Shown here: positions 20,441 to 28,327 of the stretch, in pieces
How positions within the stretch are numbered: position 1 is the first letter of the stretch
Layout of the letters: each line of letters begins with the position of its first letter
The notes under the pieces: generated by a model
The model's input: only the letters and a program-made list of their open reading frames with translations
The model's database searches: none
What the model was told of the DNA's origin: nothing
Assembly: GCF_023008545.1 (NCBI RefSeq)
Contig: NZ_CP095397.1
Span: forward strand, 3,027,199-3,091,198
Source: Natribaculum luteum
Lineage (GTDB): Archaea > Halobacteriota > Halobacteria > Halobacteriales > Natrialbaceae
DNA: 64,000 bases
Direction of reading: 5' to 3'
Position numbers and translations under genes: made by a program

Positions 20441-21492
20441 ACACACTCGTTACGTCACTGGAAGAGAGCACCGGCAAGACGGCGGTGGCGCTCGCACTCG
20501 CACGACTGGCCCGCGAGGACGGCGACAGCGTCGGCTACATGAAACCGAAGGGAACGCGACTCGAGAGTACCGTCGGCAAGACCCTGGACGAGGATCCGCT
20601 GCTCGCCCGCGAACTGCTCGAACTCGACGCGGACGTCGCGGACCTGGAGCCCGTCGTCTACTCGCCGACGTTCATCGAGCAGGCGATCCGCGGCCGCGAG
20701 AATCCCGACGCCCTCAGCGAGCGCGTCCGCGAGGCGTTCGAGACGCTCGCCGACGGGACCGACCGGATGTTCCTCGAAGGCGGGGGACGGCTCGACCTCG
20801 GCGGTATCGTCGACCTCACGGACCCTGACGTCGCCGAACTGCTCGACGCTCGTGCGCTGTTGATCGCGCCGTACGAGACCCCGGCGGACGTCGACGACGT
20901 CCTCGCCGCGGCCCGGCCGTTCGGCGACCGTCTCGACGGTGTCCTGTTCAACAACGTCGCTGACGCCGCGTTCGACCAGCTCGAGACCGACGTCGTGCCC
21001 TTCCTCGAGGGCAAGGGTGTCACGGTCCACGGCGTCCTGCCGCGAGAGCGGACGCTGGCCGGCGTCACCGCCGCCGAACTGGCGGACGAACTCGGTGCGA
21101 CGGCGCTCGTCGAGGAGGGACTCGACGCGTACGTCGAACGGTTCAGCGTCGGCGCGATGGGCGGCGATAGCGCCCTGCGTCACTTCCGGCGGACCAAAAA
21201 CGCCGCGGTCATCACCGGCGGCGATCGCGCCGACGTTCACACGGCTGCACTCGAGGCCCCGGGCATTCACTGTCTCATCCTCACCGGCGGCCACCGACCC
21301 TCGAGTGCCGTCCTTGGCAAGGCCGCGGAGAAGGAGGTACCGATCCTGATGGTTCAGACGGATACGCTCACGACGATCGAACGCGCGGAAGACGTCGTTC
21401 GGAGCGGCCGGACGCGAGACGAACGGACGGTCGACCAGATGGAGTCACTGTTGTCCGATCACGCGAACGTCGAGGCCATCCTCCGCGGTTGA
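20437..21492 (+). CDS. Phosphotransacetylase-like protein (AAA_26 and DRTGG domains)
   Basis: The 351-residue product has an N-terminal dethiobiotin-synthetase-like P-loop domain (SLEESTGKTAVALALARL, MKPKG at residues 36-40) and a DRTGG domain from about 210 (VGAMGGDSALRHFRRTKNAA, then VITGGDRADVHTAALE). This is the N-terminal arrangement of long Pta enzymes without the catalytic phosphotransacetylase domain, so acetyl transfer is unlikely. It overlaps the acetate-CoA ligase stop by four bases (ATGA). A regulatory or sensing role in acyl-CoA metabolism is inferred from this coupling. Confidence 0.85.
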   Translation: MNTLVTSLEESTGKTAVALALARLAREDGDSVGYMKPKGTRLESTVGKTLDEDPLLARELLELDADVADLEPVVYSPTFIEQAIRGRENPDALSERVREAFETLADGTDRMFLEGGGRLDLGGIVDLTDPDVAELLDARALLIAPYETPADVDDVLAAARPFGDRLDGVLFNNVADAAFDQLETDVVPFLEGKGVTVHGVLPRERTLAGVTAAELADELGATALVEEGLDAYVERFSVGAMGGDSALRHFRRTKNAAVITGGDRADVHTAALEAPGIHCLILTGGHRPSSAVLGKAAEKEVPILMVQTDTLTTIERAEDVVRSGRTRDERTVDQMESLLSDHANVEAILRG

Positions 21493-21953
21493 GTGTTCAA
21501 CTCGCCGACCCATCCGCACGAAGCGTCTGCGTTCGATTTCGTCGAGTACGACGCTCGAACGGTGCTCGATGGACGAATCGGCCGTCCGGCTGGTGCCCAA
21601 CGACGCGTCTGGTGAGTACAGTAGTTGCGAGCGGGTCGTAGGGCAGGCGACCCGCCGACAATGTGCCGGTTGTCAGAGGCACCCCGGCGTTCGAATACAC
21701 GCTATCCACCGATATACCCTCATCTTTCGCACTCTCGGTCAAGGAGTGAATTATAGTATATAACACTTTCCACCATTTAATTAGATGGAGCGATGAAACT
21801 GCAGGATGAAACGGGTACTGACCGTCGCCTGGTGGGCTGACTGTCGCCGTAGACTGCCCGCTGGACCGGATCTCGGCGAGAACGCACGACGTTCACGATT
21901 CGCTGAACGTCGTCTGACCAAGAATTAATAGTTTGCCAGTCGTGGAGCCAGAT
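21493..21953. other. 461-base intergenic region, no convincing gene
   Basis: GC content drops sharply around 21735-21785 (ATTATAGTATATAACAC), giving TATA-like sequence but no supported ORF downstream. The only longer frames lack acidic bias. The last part holds a perfect hairpin (21886-21913) and the promoter of the PRC-barrel gene. Confidence 0.6.
21886..21913. promoter_or_regulatory. Perfect 10-bp inverted repeat just upstream of the PRC-barrel promoter
   Basis: ACGACGTTCA at 21886-21895 and TGAACGTCGT at 21904-21913 form a perfect dyad with 8 bases between. It ends about 8 bases before the TATA-like AATTAATAG (21922-21930). The position suits a regulator dimer. No poly-T follows, so a terminator for upstream genes is less likely. 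Confidence 0.5.
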
Positions 21954-22244
21954 ATGGACGACACACCACAGGAAATCACGTCGCTCGTCGGACGGGAGGT
22001 TTACTCGAACAACGGCGTCTTCGTCGGCGAAGTCGAAGATCTGCGCCTGGACGTCGACGGTGAAGCCGTCACCGGACTCGCACTCGGCGGCCTGAACTCG
22101 GAACTGTTCGCCGACAACGCCGACCACGTCGGCGTCATCGTCCCCTACAGGTGGGTGCGCGCCGTCGGCGACATCGTCCTGGTCAACGACGTGGTCGAAC
22201 GCGTTCGCGAACCGGACGAAGAAACGGAAGAAATCGTCGCCTGA
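21954..22244 (+). CDS. PRC-barrel domain protein
   Basis: The 96-residue single PRC-barrel domain protein starts at ATG 21954 (MDDTPQEITSLVGREVYSNN), about 25 bases after AATTAATAG. The barrel strands are visible in GVFVGEVEDLRLDVDGEAVTGLAL and VPYRWVRAVGDIVLV. In other organisms this domain binds RNA or proteins (RimM, photosynthetic reaction centre H). Stand-alone copies are abundant in haloarchaea with unknown roles. The TGA stop lies within a palindromic element beginning at 22242. Confidence 0.85.
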   Translation: MDDTPQEITSLVGREVYSNNGVFVGEVEDLRLDVDGEAVTGLALGGLNSELFADNADHVGVIVPYRWVRAVGDIVLVNDVVERVREPDEETEEIVA

Positions 22245-22326
22245 TACGGACCGCTGTCCGTCCGTCCCGAAGCGACCGCGTCCCGTCGGGTGGTCGCTGC
22301 GGAAAATCGGGACAGCAGACCGTATG
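22242..22326. repeat. Palindromic intergenic element, subtype A, copy A1
   Basis: An 85-bp imperfect palindrome begins with the TGA stop of the PRC-barrel gene. Outer arms ATACGGACCGCTGTCC and the complement of GGACAGCAGACCGTAT match at 14 of 16 positions. An inner stem AGCGACC/GGTCGCT (22271-22277, 22292-22298) surrounds a GC-rich loop. It sits in the gap between two converging genes and matches the layout of copies near 35.1 and 47.1 kb. Confidence 0.7.
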
Positions 22327-22366
22327 AATCGGGGGTACGACCACGACCGTCGCGCTGTTTTCTCGG

Positions 22367-23815
22367 TTAGCTCCCGTTCGACCCTTCGCCGCCCTCGACG
22401 CCCATCGCGTCGAACAGCGTCCGCTTTACCGCCTCCTCGGTGAGCTCGAGGAGCGTCTCGCGGGTGTCGTCGGAGATCTCGATGCCGGTGAAAATGCCCA
22501 GCGGAATCTCGGCGCTCGCCTGTGTCGAGTGACCCGCCGTCTCGCCGATGTCGCCGTAGGCGTCTTCCAAGACGTTGCCGATGTTCATTCGGATGTCTTT
22601 CGACCGCGCCGCGAGGAAGATCGTCTCGTCTGCGATGCCGAAGACCGCCGTCGTGGTCACTCCCTCGAGGTCGAGCAGGTGGTTGGCCGCCTGCGTCAAC
22701 GCCTCGCGCCCGCGGACGAAACCGGCGTTCGAGACCAGGTGACTGCCCTGTACGTCGCGGTTGGCGATCGCCTCGGCGAGGACGTCGAGCGTCTCGGGCG
22801 ACATCGACGGGGACTCGACCTGTTCTAACGTGTCGTGGTTCGCGAACGGGTAGAGGTAGGCGGCAGCGGTGAGGTCGGCGGGGGTCGTATCGCGCTTGAA
22901 GTCGAGCGTCTCCGCACGGATGCCATAGAGCAGGGCCGTCGCCACTTCTTCGGAGACGTTGACGTCGAACTCCTGGATGTACTTCGTCATGATCGTCGAC
23001 GTCGAGGACATGTTCGGCCGGATGTCGACGAACGCCGGGTCGTACCCTTCCGCAGGCTCGTTGTGGTCGACGATGATGTCGACCTCGAGGTCCATCTCGC
23101 CGGAGGTGGCGTGGTCGACGAGCGCGACTACGTCGTAGACCGACCGGTCGTCGACCTCCTCCCACTGGAGGAGTTCGATCCCGAGCAGGTTGACGAACGC
23201 TCGGTTCTCCTGGTGGCCGATGTCGCCGAGGTAGACGATGTCCGACTCGACGTCGAGGTGATCCGCGATCGCCTGCAAGGCCGCCGCGCTGGCGATCGAG
23301 TCCGGATCGGGATTGTCCTGCGTGACGATCGCCAGCCGCCCCGACGTCTCCTCGAGTAACTCCGCGAGCTTGCTGGCGTTGTACTCGAGTTCCCCCGACT
23401 CGAGTGCCCGCAGTGCGGAGTCGGCGATCACGGCAGAGGGGTTGATGACGATGTCCGCGCCGAGTTCCTCGAGTTCGTCGCCGGAGACGGGATCGCTCGC
23501 TCGAGCGACGACGAACTGATCGCCGTTTTCGTTTCGGATGTGTTCGACGGCCTGTTTGTTGGCCTCGACGTCGGACGCGAGGATGAGGACGACGCTCCGG
23601 TCGGCGACCAGTTCGGCGGCCTCCTTCTGGCGGATGTCGGCGGTGCGCGCGTCAAGATCCTGATCTCGGAGCGATTCGACGCGGCTCTCGTCGCGGTCGA
23701 CGATGAGGACGTCTTTCCCCTCCTCGGCGAGTTCTTCCGCGACGGCGTAGCCGACGCTGCCACACCCGAGAATGGCGTAGTCGGAGATCGACGAGATCGT
23801 AGCCCCCGTACTCAT
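22367..23815 (-). CDS. TrkA-N/DHH/DHHA1 domain protein
   Basis: The 482-residue protein has an N-terminal NAD-binding RCK-like domain (DYAILGCGSVGYAVAEEL, LIVDRDE, with the usual VVARASDP hinge) fused to a DHH phosphoesterase (DNPDPDSIASAAAL, VALVDHATSG, DIIVDHNEP) and a DHHA1-like C-terminus (GREALTQAANHL). The metal-binding Asp/His motifs of DHH nucleases and cyclic-dinucleotide phosphodiesterases are intact. It may degrade cyclic di-AMP or short oligonucleotides under nucleotide control, but the substrate is not shown. ATG 23815 (MSTGATISSI) is chosen; the extension to GTG 23842 has no support. Confidence 0.85.
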   Translation of the reverse strand: MSTGATISSISDYAILGCGSVGYAVAEELAEEGKDVLIVDRDESRVESLRDQDLDARTADIRQKEAAELVADRSVVLILASDVEANKQAVEHIRNENGDQFVVARASDPVSGDELEELGADIVINPSAVIADSALRALESGELEYNASKLAELLEETSGRLAIVTQDNPDPDSIASAAALQAIADHLDVESDIVYLGDIGHQENRAFVNLLGIELLQWEEVDDRSVYDVVALVDHATSGEMDLEVDIIVDHNEPAEGYDPAFVDIRPNMSSTSTIMTKYIQEFDVNVSEEVATALLYGIRAETLDFKRDTTPADLTAAAYLYPFANHDTLEQVESPSMSPETLDVLAEAIANRDVQGSHLVSNAGFVRGREALTQAANHLLDLEGVTTTAVFGIADETIFLAARSKDIRMNIGNVLEDAYGDIGETAGHSTQASAEIPLGIFTGIEISDDTRETLLELTEEAVKRTLFDAMGVEGGEGSNGS

Positions 23816-23977
23816 GTGAGCGATCGGTTGAACCCAGCGCACTTAACGCTCCCGAAGACTGTTACGTTTTTGTGCGGTCGTGAAGAAGACCACGGGACGT
23901 GATGGGTTTGTGGTGGCCTCGCAGGCCGCGTTCTAAACAAAACCTATATCAACGCCCGCCGGAAAAGTGCAGGTGTA

Positions 23978-24051
23978 GGGCCGGTAGCTCAGTTAGGCAG
24001 AGCGTCTGACTCTTAATCAGACGGTCGCGTGTTCAAATCGCGCCCGGCCCG
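23978..24051 (+). tRNA. tRNA-Lys (anticodon CTT)
   Basis: A complete cloverleaf of 74 bases: acceptor GGGCCGG pairs with CCGGCCC, D-stem GCTC/GAGC, anticodon stem TCTGA/TCAGA with loop CTCTTAA (anticodon CTT), T-stem GCGTG/CGCGC with TTCAAAT loop, discriminator G. CCA is not encoded. A TATA-like CCTATATCAA lies about 30 bases upstream. There is no intron. Confidence 0.95.
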
Positions 24052-24291
24052 TGCAACGAACTGGTGAGCGTAGCGAACCAGTGAGTGAACCGGCAGGCAC
24101 GATTTGAACGCAGAGAGCAGCTTTGCTGCGACCGTGTGTTCAAATCGCGCCCGGCCCGCTTTTGCGACTAACAACTTCGTGAGTGGCAAAACGGTCACAA
24201 GCGATTTGAAGTAGACGAGTCACAGCCCGGGAAGCGAACGTAGTGAGCGACCCGGAATGTCTCGGCGTAGTTCAAATCGCGCCCGGCCCGT
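24029..24291 (+). repeat. Three copies of the tRNA-Lys 3' end (attachment-like repeats)
   Basis: The last 23 bases of the tRNA gene (24029-24051) recur exactly at 24136-24158, and 22 bases (24031-24052) recur at 24270-24291. Shorter inverted pieces (CGATTTGAAC at 24100-24109, GCGATTTGAA at 24201-24210) precede each extra copy. The fragments lack the 5' half, so they are not tRNA genes. Repeated tRNA 3' ends are the usual trace of tyrosine-recombinase integration; no integrase gene is present. The rest of the gap to 24424 holds the promoter of the next gene and nothing else recognisable. Confidence 0.85.
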
Positions 24292-24424
24292 ATTCTCGAC
24301 GCGCGAGTCGGAACGCGTGGCGAGGACGGATCTCGAGTGGCACGTCCCTGGAGTGCCACGCGACTCGAGGAGCGACGACGGACGGACGATCAGAGTTAAG
24401 GTTCGTGACGATTACCCTCGTCTC

Positions 24425-25189
24425 ATGCACGTCGACAACGACGATGGGGTGTTGCGGATCACGTTCGATCGACCGGACGTGATGAACGCGTTCTCGACCG
24501 AGACGGCAGCGGAGTTCGCCGACACTGTCGCGAGCGCCGACCCCGACGACCACCACGCCGTCGTCCTCACGGGCGAGGGCGATGCTTTCAGTGCCGGCGG
24601 CGACATCCAGGCGATGGCCGAACGCAGGGAAGGCCCGCAGGAGGCGTACGAGCGCATCGGCGAGACGTTCGGCCGCGTCGTCGAGGAGATGTTCGAGTGT
24701 CCCGTACCGATCGTCGCGAAGGTAAACGGCGACGCGGTCGGCGCGGGGCTGGCGATCGTGGCGCTCTCGGACTTCGCCTACGCCGACGAGGAGGCGACGT
24801 TCTCCTGTGCGTTCGTCCGGGTCGGCCTCGTGCCGGACACGGGCGGGACGTTCCTCCTCCCGCAACTCGTCGGGTTGCGAACCGCCAAGCGGCTCGCGTT
24901 CACCGGCGAGTTCGTCTCGGCCGAGACGGCGGCGGAACTCGACCTGATAAACGAGGCTGTCGCGACCGCGGACCTCGACGAGCGCGTCGCGGAGACGGTC
25001 GATCGGCTGCGCCGGCGACCGACGGAGACGATCGGGCTGATGAAACAGGCGATGCACGAGAACCTCGGCCGTCACTGGTCCGAGGCGCTCGATTACGAGA
25101 ACCTGATGCAGGTGCAGGCGTACATGTCCGATTCTCACGAGGAGGGCGTCGAGGCGTTCCTCGAGGGTCGAAAGCCCGACTTCGACTGA
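24425..25189 (+). CDS. Enoyl-CoA hydratase/isomerase family protein
   Basis: A crotonase-fold enzyme of 254 residues acting on acyl-CoA esters. The oxyanion-hole motif FSAGGDIQAM near residues 56-65 is typical, with the second part around VNGDAVGAGLAIVALSDFAYA. The residues at the usual catalytic glutamates read VGLVPDTGGTFLLPQLVG, where one Glu is Asp (PDTGG), as in hydratases of the PaaG/isomerase type. It could therefore be a beta-oxidation hydratase or an isomerase. ATG 24425 lies about 28 bases after GAGTTAAGG. Its TGA stop forms the first bases of palindromic element B1. Confidence 0.88.
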   Translation: MHVDNDDGVLRITFDRPDVMNAFSTETAAEFADTVASADPDDHHAVVLTGEGDAFSAGGDIQAMAERREGPQEAYERIGETFGRVVEEMFECPVPIVAKVNGDAVGAGLAIVALSDFAYADEEATFSCAFVRVGLVPDTGGTFLLPQLVGLRTAKRLAFTGEFVSAETAAELDLINEAVATADLDERVAETVDRLRRRPTETIGLMKQAMHENLGRHWSEALDYENLMQVQAYMSDSHEEGVEAFLEGRKPDFD

Positions 25190-25273
25190 TAATGATGGCT
25201 GTGACTGGTTGCCGACGCAACCGCAGGACGGTTCGCGGTTGCGGCGGTACAGACTCACAGCTATCGTTATGAT
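25187..25273 (+). repeat. Palindromic intergenic element, subtype B, copy B1
   Basis: An 87-bp imperfect palindrome starts at the TGA stop of the enoyl-CoA hydratase gene. Outer arms ATAATGATGGCTGTGA and the complement of TCACAGCTATCGTTAT match at 14 of 16 positions. Inner stem GCAACCGC/GCGGTTGC is perfect. It is nearly identical to copies at 40574-40659 and 47158-47243 in the opposite orientation. Confidence 0.8.
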
Positions 25274-25415
25274 CGCTCGCACGCTCGACGATCGACGCGA
25301 CCGGCCGGAAAACGGTGTAGCGGCGTCGGTTCGGCCGTCGGCTCTCGAGCGCGCTGTCGGCCCCGCATCTGCAGGCCACACTGGTTTTGCCGAGTCCCGC
25401 TTTGGCCCAGATGCA

Positions 25416-25688
25416 ATGTCCGCAATGTTCACCGACGACGACGTCGGCAAGCCAGTCGTGAACGAGAGCGGTGACCAGATCGGCATCGTCTCGGCGATCG
25501 AACACGGGACGCCGCGGATCGAGCCGGATCCGGGGACGATCGACACGGTCAAGGCGAAACTCGGCTGGGAAGAGATGGACGAGGAGACGTACCCGCTGCA
25601 AGAACAGGCCGTCGACCGCGTCACAGACGACGAAATCCGACTCAAGGGCGACCTCTCCAACGTCGGCGGGACGGATACCGGGCTGTAA
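25416..25688 (+). CDS. Small PRC-barrel-like protein
   Basis: A 90-residue product from ATG 25416 (MSAMFTDDDVGKPVVNESGD). PRC-barrel features are DDVGKPVVNESGDQIGIVS, followed by RIEPDPGTIDTVKAKLGW and a hydrophobic end DDEIRLKG. It is acidic, cytoplasmic and of unknown function. The next gene at 25793 encodes a clear paralogue with the same first 80 residues, so this is a local duplication. A 226-base gap with element B1 separates it from the hydratase gene. Confidence 0.8.
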   Translation: MSAMFTDDDVGKPVVNESGDQIGIVSAIEHGTPRIEPDPGTIDTVKAKLGWEEMDEETYPLQEQAVDRVTDDEIRLKGDLSNVGGTDTGL

Positions 25689-25792
25689 GCCGGAACGAGT
25701 TCTATTTTTGCGGCGAGTCACGACGACGCATCGGCTCGACCGGCCTGTGCAGGCACCTGTTGCTTGGCACCGGTCGCATAGTCTCTAGTGCC

Positions 25793-26557
25793 ATGTCAGC
25801 ACGACTTTCGGACGACGACGTCGGCAAGCCAGTCGTGAACGCGAACGGCGAGCGGATCGGGACGGTCGCGACCGTCGAAGGCGACGCAGTTCGCGTCGAT
25901 CCGGACACCGGACTGACCGAGACGATCAAAGCGGCGCTTGGCTGGTCGAAGCCGTCGACCCGATCGTACGTCCTCGACGAGGACGCCGTGGAACGAGTTA
26001 CGAACGACGAAGTCCGGCTGAAAGGGAGCGAACCACCCGAAGCGAATCGATCGACGAGAGATGGTAAAAGCGGTCCTGCGACGGACGAGAAGGCCACCCC
26101 GGACAGCAGATCCGGCGTCTTCGACCCGAATCGCCGCGAGCCCGGTGTAGGCGACCTCGAGTCCGAACACGGGGTCGACCCCGAGGACGCGATCAGTCGC
26201 GAGGAACGTCGCGAGACGGGGACGACCCGAGAACTGGAGGTCGATCCGACCGAGGTGACGAACCGGGAACCGGAGGCAGAGCTCCGGCCAGAGGAGGACG
26301 TGGGCGACCGCACCGACGCCGAGGTCGAACCGACCGACCCGTCGGAGCGAACCGACGCTCGAGTCGACCCCGAGGCGGACCGCGGCCGGACGGACACCGA
26401 CGTCGGCCTCGAGCGCGGTGACGACCTCCGCTACTCGGTGCCGTCCGAAGCGGAGTCGGAAGAACCCGACGAGATGGAGCTGCGCGAGACAGAACCTGCA
26501 GACGACCGCGCCAGGGACGCCGGCGCGGAGGACGACGAGGACGACCTGTCCTCGTAA
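25793..26557 (+). CDS. PRC-barrel-like protein with long acidic disordered tail
   Basis: The 254-residue product has an N-terminal 85 residues (MSARLSDDDVGKPVVNANGE, ETIKAALGWSK, NDEVRLKG) that repeat the preceding gene's domain. The remaining 170 residues are a low-complexity, Glu/Asp/Arg/Thr-rich tail with repeating phrases such as DPTEVTNREPEAE and DPSERTDARVDPE, expected to be disordered. A tail of this kind may act as a hydration shell or interaction arm (inference). No membrane segment is present. Confidence 0.8.
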   Translation: MSARLSDDDVGKPVVNANGERIGTVATVEGDAVRVDPDTGLTETIKAALGWSKPSTRSYVLDEDAVERVTNDEVRLKGSEPPEANRSTRDGKSGPATDEKATPDSRSGVFDPNRREPGVGDLESEHGVDPEDAISREERRETGTTRELEVDPTEVTNREPEAELRPEEDVGDRTDAEVEPTDPSERTDARVDPEADRGRTDTDVGLERGDDLRYSVPSEAESEEPDEMELRETEPADDRARDAGAEDDEDDLSS

Positions 26558-26682
26558 GCGAGCCCCCGGCTGGAGAGACCGACATTCGAGTCCGATCCAG
26601 CGAGTTCATCGACTCGAGCGCTCGCGAGAGTGCGACCCGTCTGCGTCAGGTACATGACGCTCGCTCACAGAGTGGCGAGTGA

Positions 26683-27390
26683 ATGTCGAGGGCAATCGGC
26701 GAGTTCGGCGTCCAGGAGTTCGTCCCCGAGTGGGCGGCGCTGATCGTCGCGCTCGTCACCCAGCTGGGTGACATCTGGTTCGTCTCGGTACTGCTCGGGT
26801 GGCTCTACCTGCGCACCCGACGCGAGGAGGTTGCCGTCCTCGTCGCCCAGACCGTGGGCGCGATCGGCCTGCTGTACGTCCTCAAGTATCTGTTCGCGTA
26901 TCCGCGACCGGACCAGGCGCTGGTCGCGCTCGAGCAACTGCCCGCGGTGCTCCGGCCGCTGTACGCGTCGACGGCACACGCCGGCGGCTACGGCTTCCCG
27001 AGCGGTCACGCGCTCGTCACGACGGTCGTCTACGTCGGCCTGGCGCGAACGCTGTCGGTCGGGACCGCCCGTCGGCGCTACCTCGCGGCGGGGACGGTCG
27101 TCGCGGCCGTCTCGCTCTCGCGGGTCCTGCTCGGCGTCCACTACCTCGTGGACGTCCTCGCGGGCGTCGCGGTCGGCCTCGTCTACCTCGCTGCGACGTC
27201 AGCGCTCTTCGAGGAATACGGCGATCGCCACACACTGCCGTTCGTCGTCGCGTTCGCGCTCTCGGTCGTCGCCGTCTTCGTGACGGGCTTTCACCTCGAC
27301 GCGCTCGCGCTACTGGCCGTCGCGTTCGCGGCGCTCGTGCTCTCGCGTCGCCCCTCGGTCGGTCGATCCGTCGTCGGCGTCTTCGACTAG
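26683..27390 (+). CDS. PAP2-family membrane phosphatase
   Basis: The 235-residue membrane protein has five or six hydrophobic helices and the three acid-phosphatase motifs: KYLFAYPRP (motif 1), YGFPSGHAL (motif 2, with the histidine) and SRVLLGVHYLVDVLAG (motif 3). It probably removes phosphate from isoprenoid or lipid phosphates at the cell surface, as in undecaprenyl/dolichyl-pyrophosphate recycling. The exact substrate is unknown. ATG 26683 follows the acidic-tail gene by 125 bases. It converges on the amidohydrolase gene with one base between the stops. Confidence 0.88.
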   Translation: MSRAIGEFGVQEFVPEWAALIVALVTQLGDIWFVSVLLGWLYLRTRREEVAVLVAQTVGAIGLLYVLKYLFAYPRPDQALVALEQLPAVLRPLYASTAHAGGYGFPSGHALVTTVVYVGLARTLSVGTARRRYLAAGTVVAAVSLSRVLLGVHYLVDVLAGVAVGLVYLAATSALFEEYGDRHTLPFVVAFALSVVAVFVTGFHLDALALLAVAFAALVLSRRPSVGRSVVGVFD

Positions 27391-27391
27391 C

Positions 27392-28270
27392 CTAGAGGTC
27401 GAAGAACGACTCCGCGTTCTCCCAGAGGATCTTTCGCTGGACCTCGGGTGAGAGGTCGAGTTCGGCGAACTGCTCGAGCCACGGCTCGGGTTCGAGCATG
27501 GGGTAGTCGGTGCCGAACATGACCTTGTCTTTGAGCAGCGACTTCGCGTAGTGGAGCACCTGGTCGTCGATGTACCGGGGCATCCACCCCGAGAGGTCCA
27601 TGTAGACGTTGCCCTTTTGCTGGCAGATGGCGAGCTGTTCTTTCTCCCAGGGGAACGCGGGGTGGGCGATGAGGATCTGCAGGTCGGGGAAGTTCGCCGC
27701 CACGTCGTCGATCAACATCGGGTTGCCGTACTTGATCTGCAGGCCGCGCCCGCCGGGCGCACAGGCCCCGAGAGTCGAGTTCCCGCCGTGGAAGACGACG
27801 GGCACGCCGAGGTCCTCGATCGTCGCCCACAGTTCTTCGTGCTCGGGATCGGACGGATCGAAGCCCTGGGCGATCTGCTGGAACTTGAACCCCGAGAGAT
27901 CGAGGTCGTCGACACAGCGGATCGCCTCCTCGACGCAGTCGTCTTTGAGGGGATCGACGGAGCCGAAACCGACGAAGAAGTCGTCGTACTCGTCGCGGAC
28001 CTCCGCGACGTAGTCGTTCGGGACCGGTGGGTTCCCGGTGTTCGTCTCGGCGTCCCACCCCAGCAAGACGGTGCGGCCGACGCCGACCTCGCGGTACTCC
28101 TCGATCATGTTCTCGTAGGTGTCGGTCTCGAGGTCGGCACCGAAGCGGTCGGCGGCGTCTCGCATCATCTCGCCGCCGGCGTCGTGGAGGAACTCGCTCG
28201 TCGGCTGGTGGGCGTGGGTGTCGATCGCCCGCGGTCCGTCGGCCTCCTCGAGTACTGTCGGGAGCGACAT
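27392..28270 (-). CDS. Amidohydrolase-family protein (ACMSD-like)
   Basis: A TIM-barrel metal hydrolase of 292 residues. Metal ligands are visible: AIDTHAHQPT (HxH, residues 15-24), VFHGGNST, ILIAHPAFPW and FGTDYPMLEPE (the catalytic Asp). This set matches the amidohydrolase-2 group with aminocarboxymuconate-semialdehyde decarboxylase and resorcylate decarboxylases. Substrate unknown; no aromatic-degradation genes lie nearby. The start is MSLPTVLEEA. Confidence 0.85.
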   Translation of the reverse strand: MSLPTVLEEADGPRAIDTHAHQPTSEFLHDAGGEMMRDAADRFGADLETDTYENMIEEYREVGVGRTVLLGWDAETNTGNPPVPNDYVAEVRDEYDDFFVGFGSVDPLKDDCVEEAIRCVDDLDLSGFKFQQIAQGFDPSDPEHEELWATIEDLGVPVVFHGGNSTLGACAPGGRGLQIKYGNPMLIDDVAANFPDLQILIAHPAFPWEKEQLAICQQKGNVYMDLSGWMPRYIDDQVLHYAKSLLKDKVMFGTDYPMLEPEPWLEQFAELDLSPEVQRKILWENAESFFDL

Positions 28271-28327
28271 GTGACAGGATGGGTCCGGTGTGCTAAAAGG
28301 TGCGACGCTTTCGACGTCGGCGACCTG

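Noticed and set aside
21497..21766. 89-codon minus-strand frame in the intergenic region
   Set aside because: No promoter, basic composition, no hydrophobic or domain pattern.
24052..24292. Additional tRNA genes after tRNA-Lys
   Set aside because: Only 3' ends are present; no D-arm or anticodon arm can be folded.
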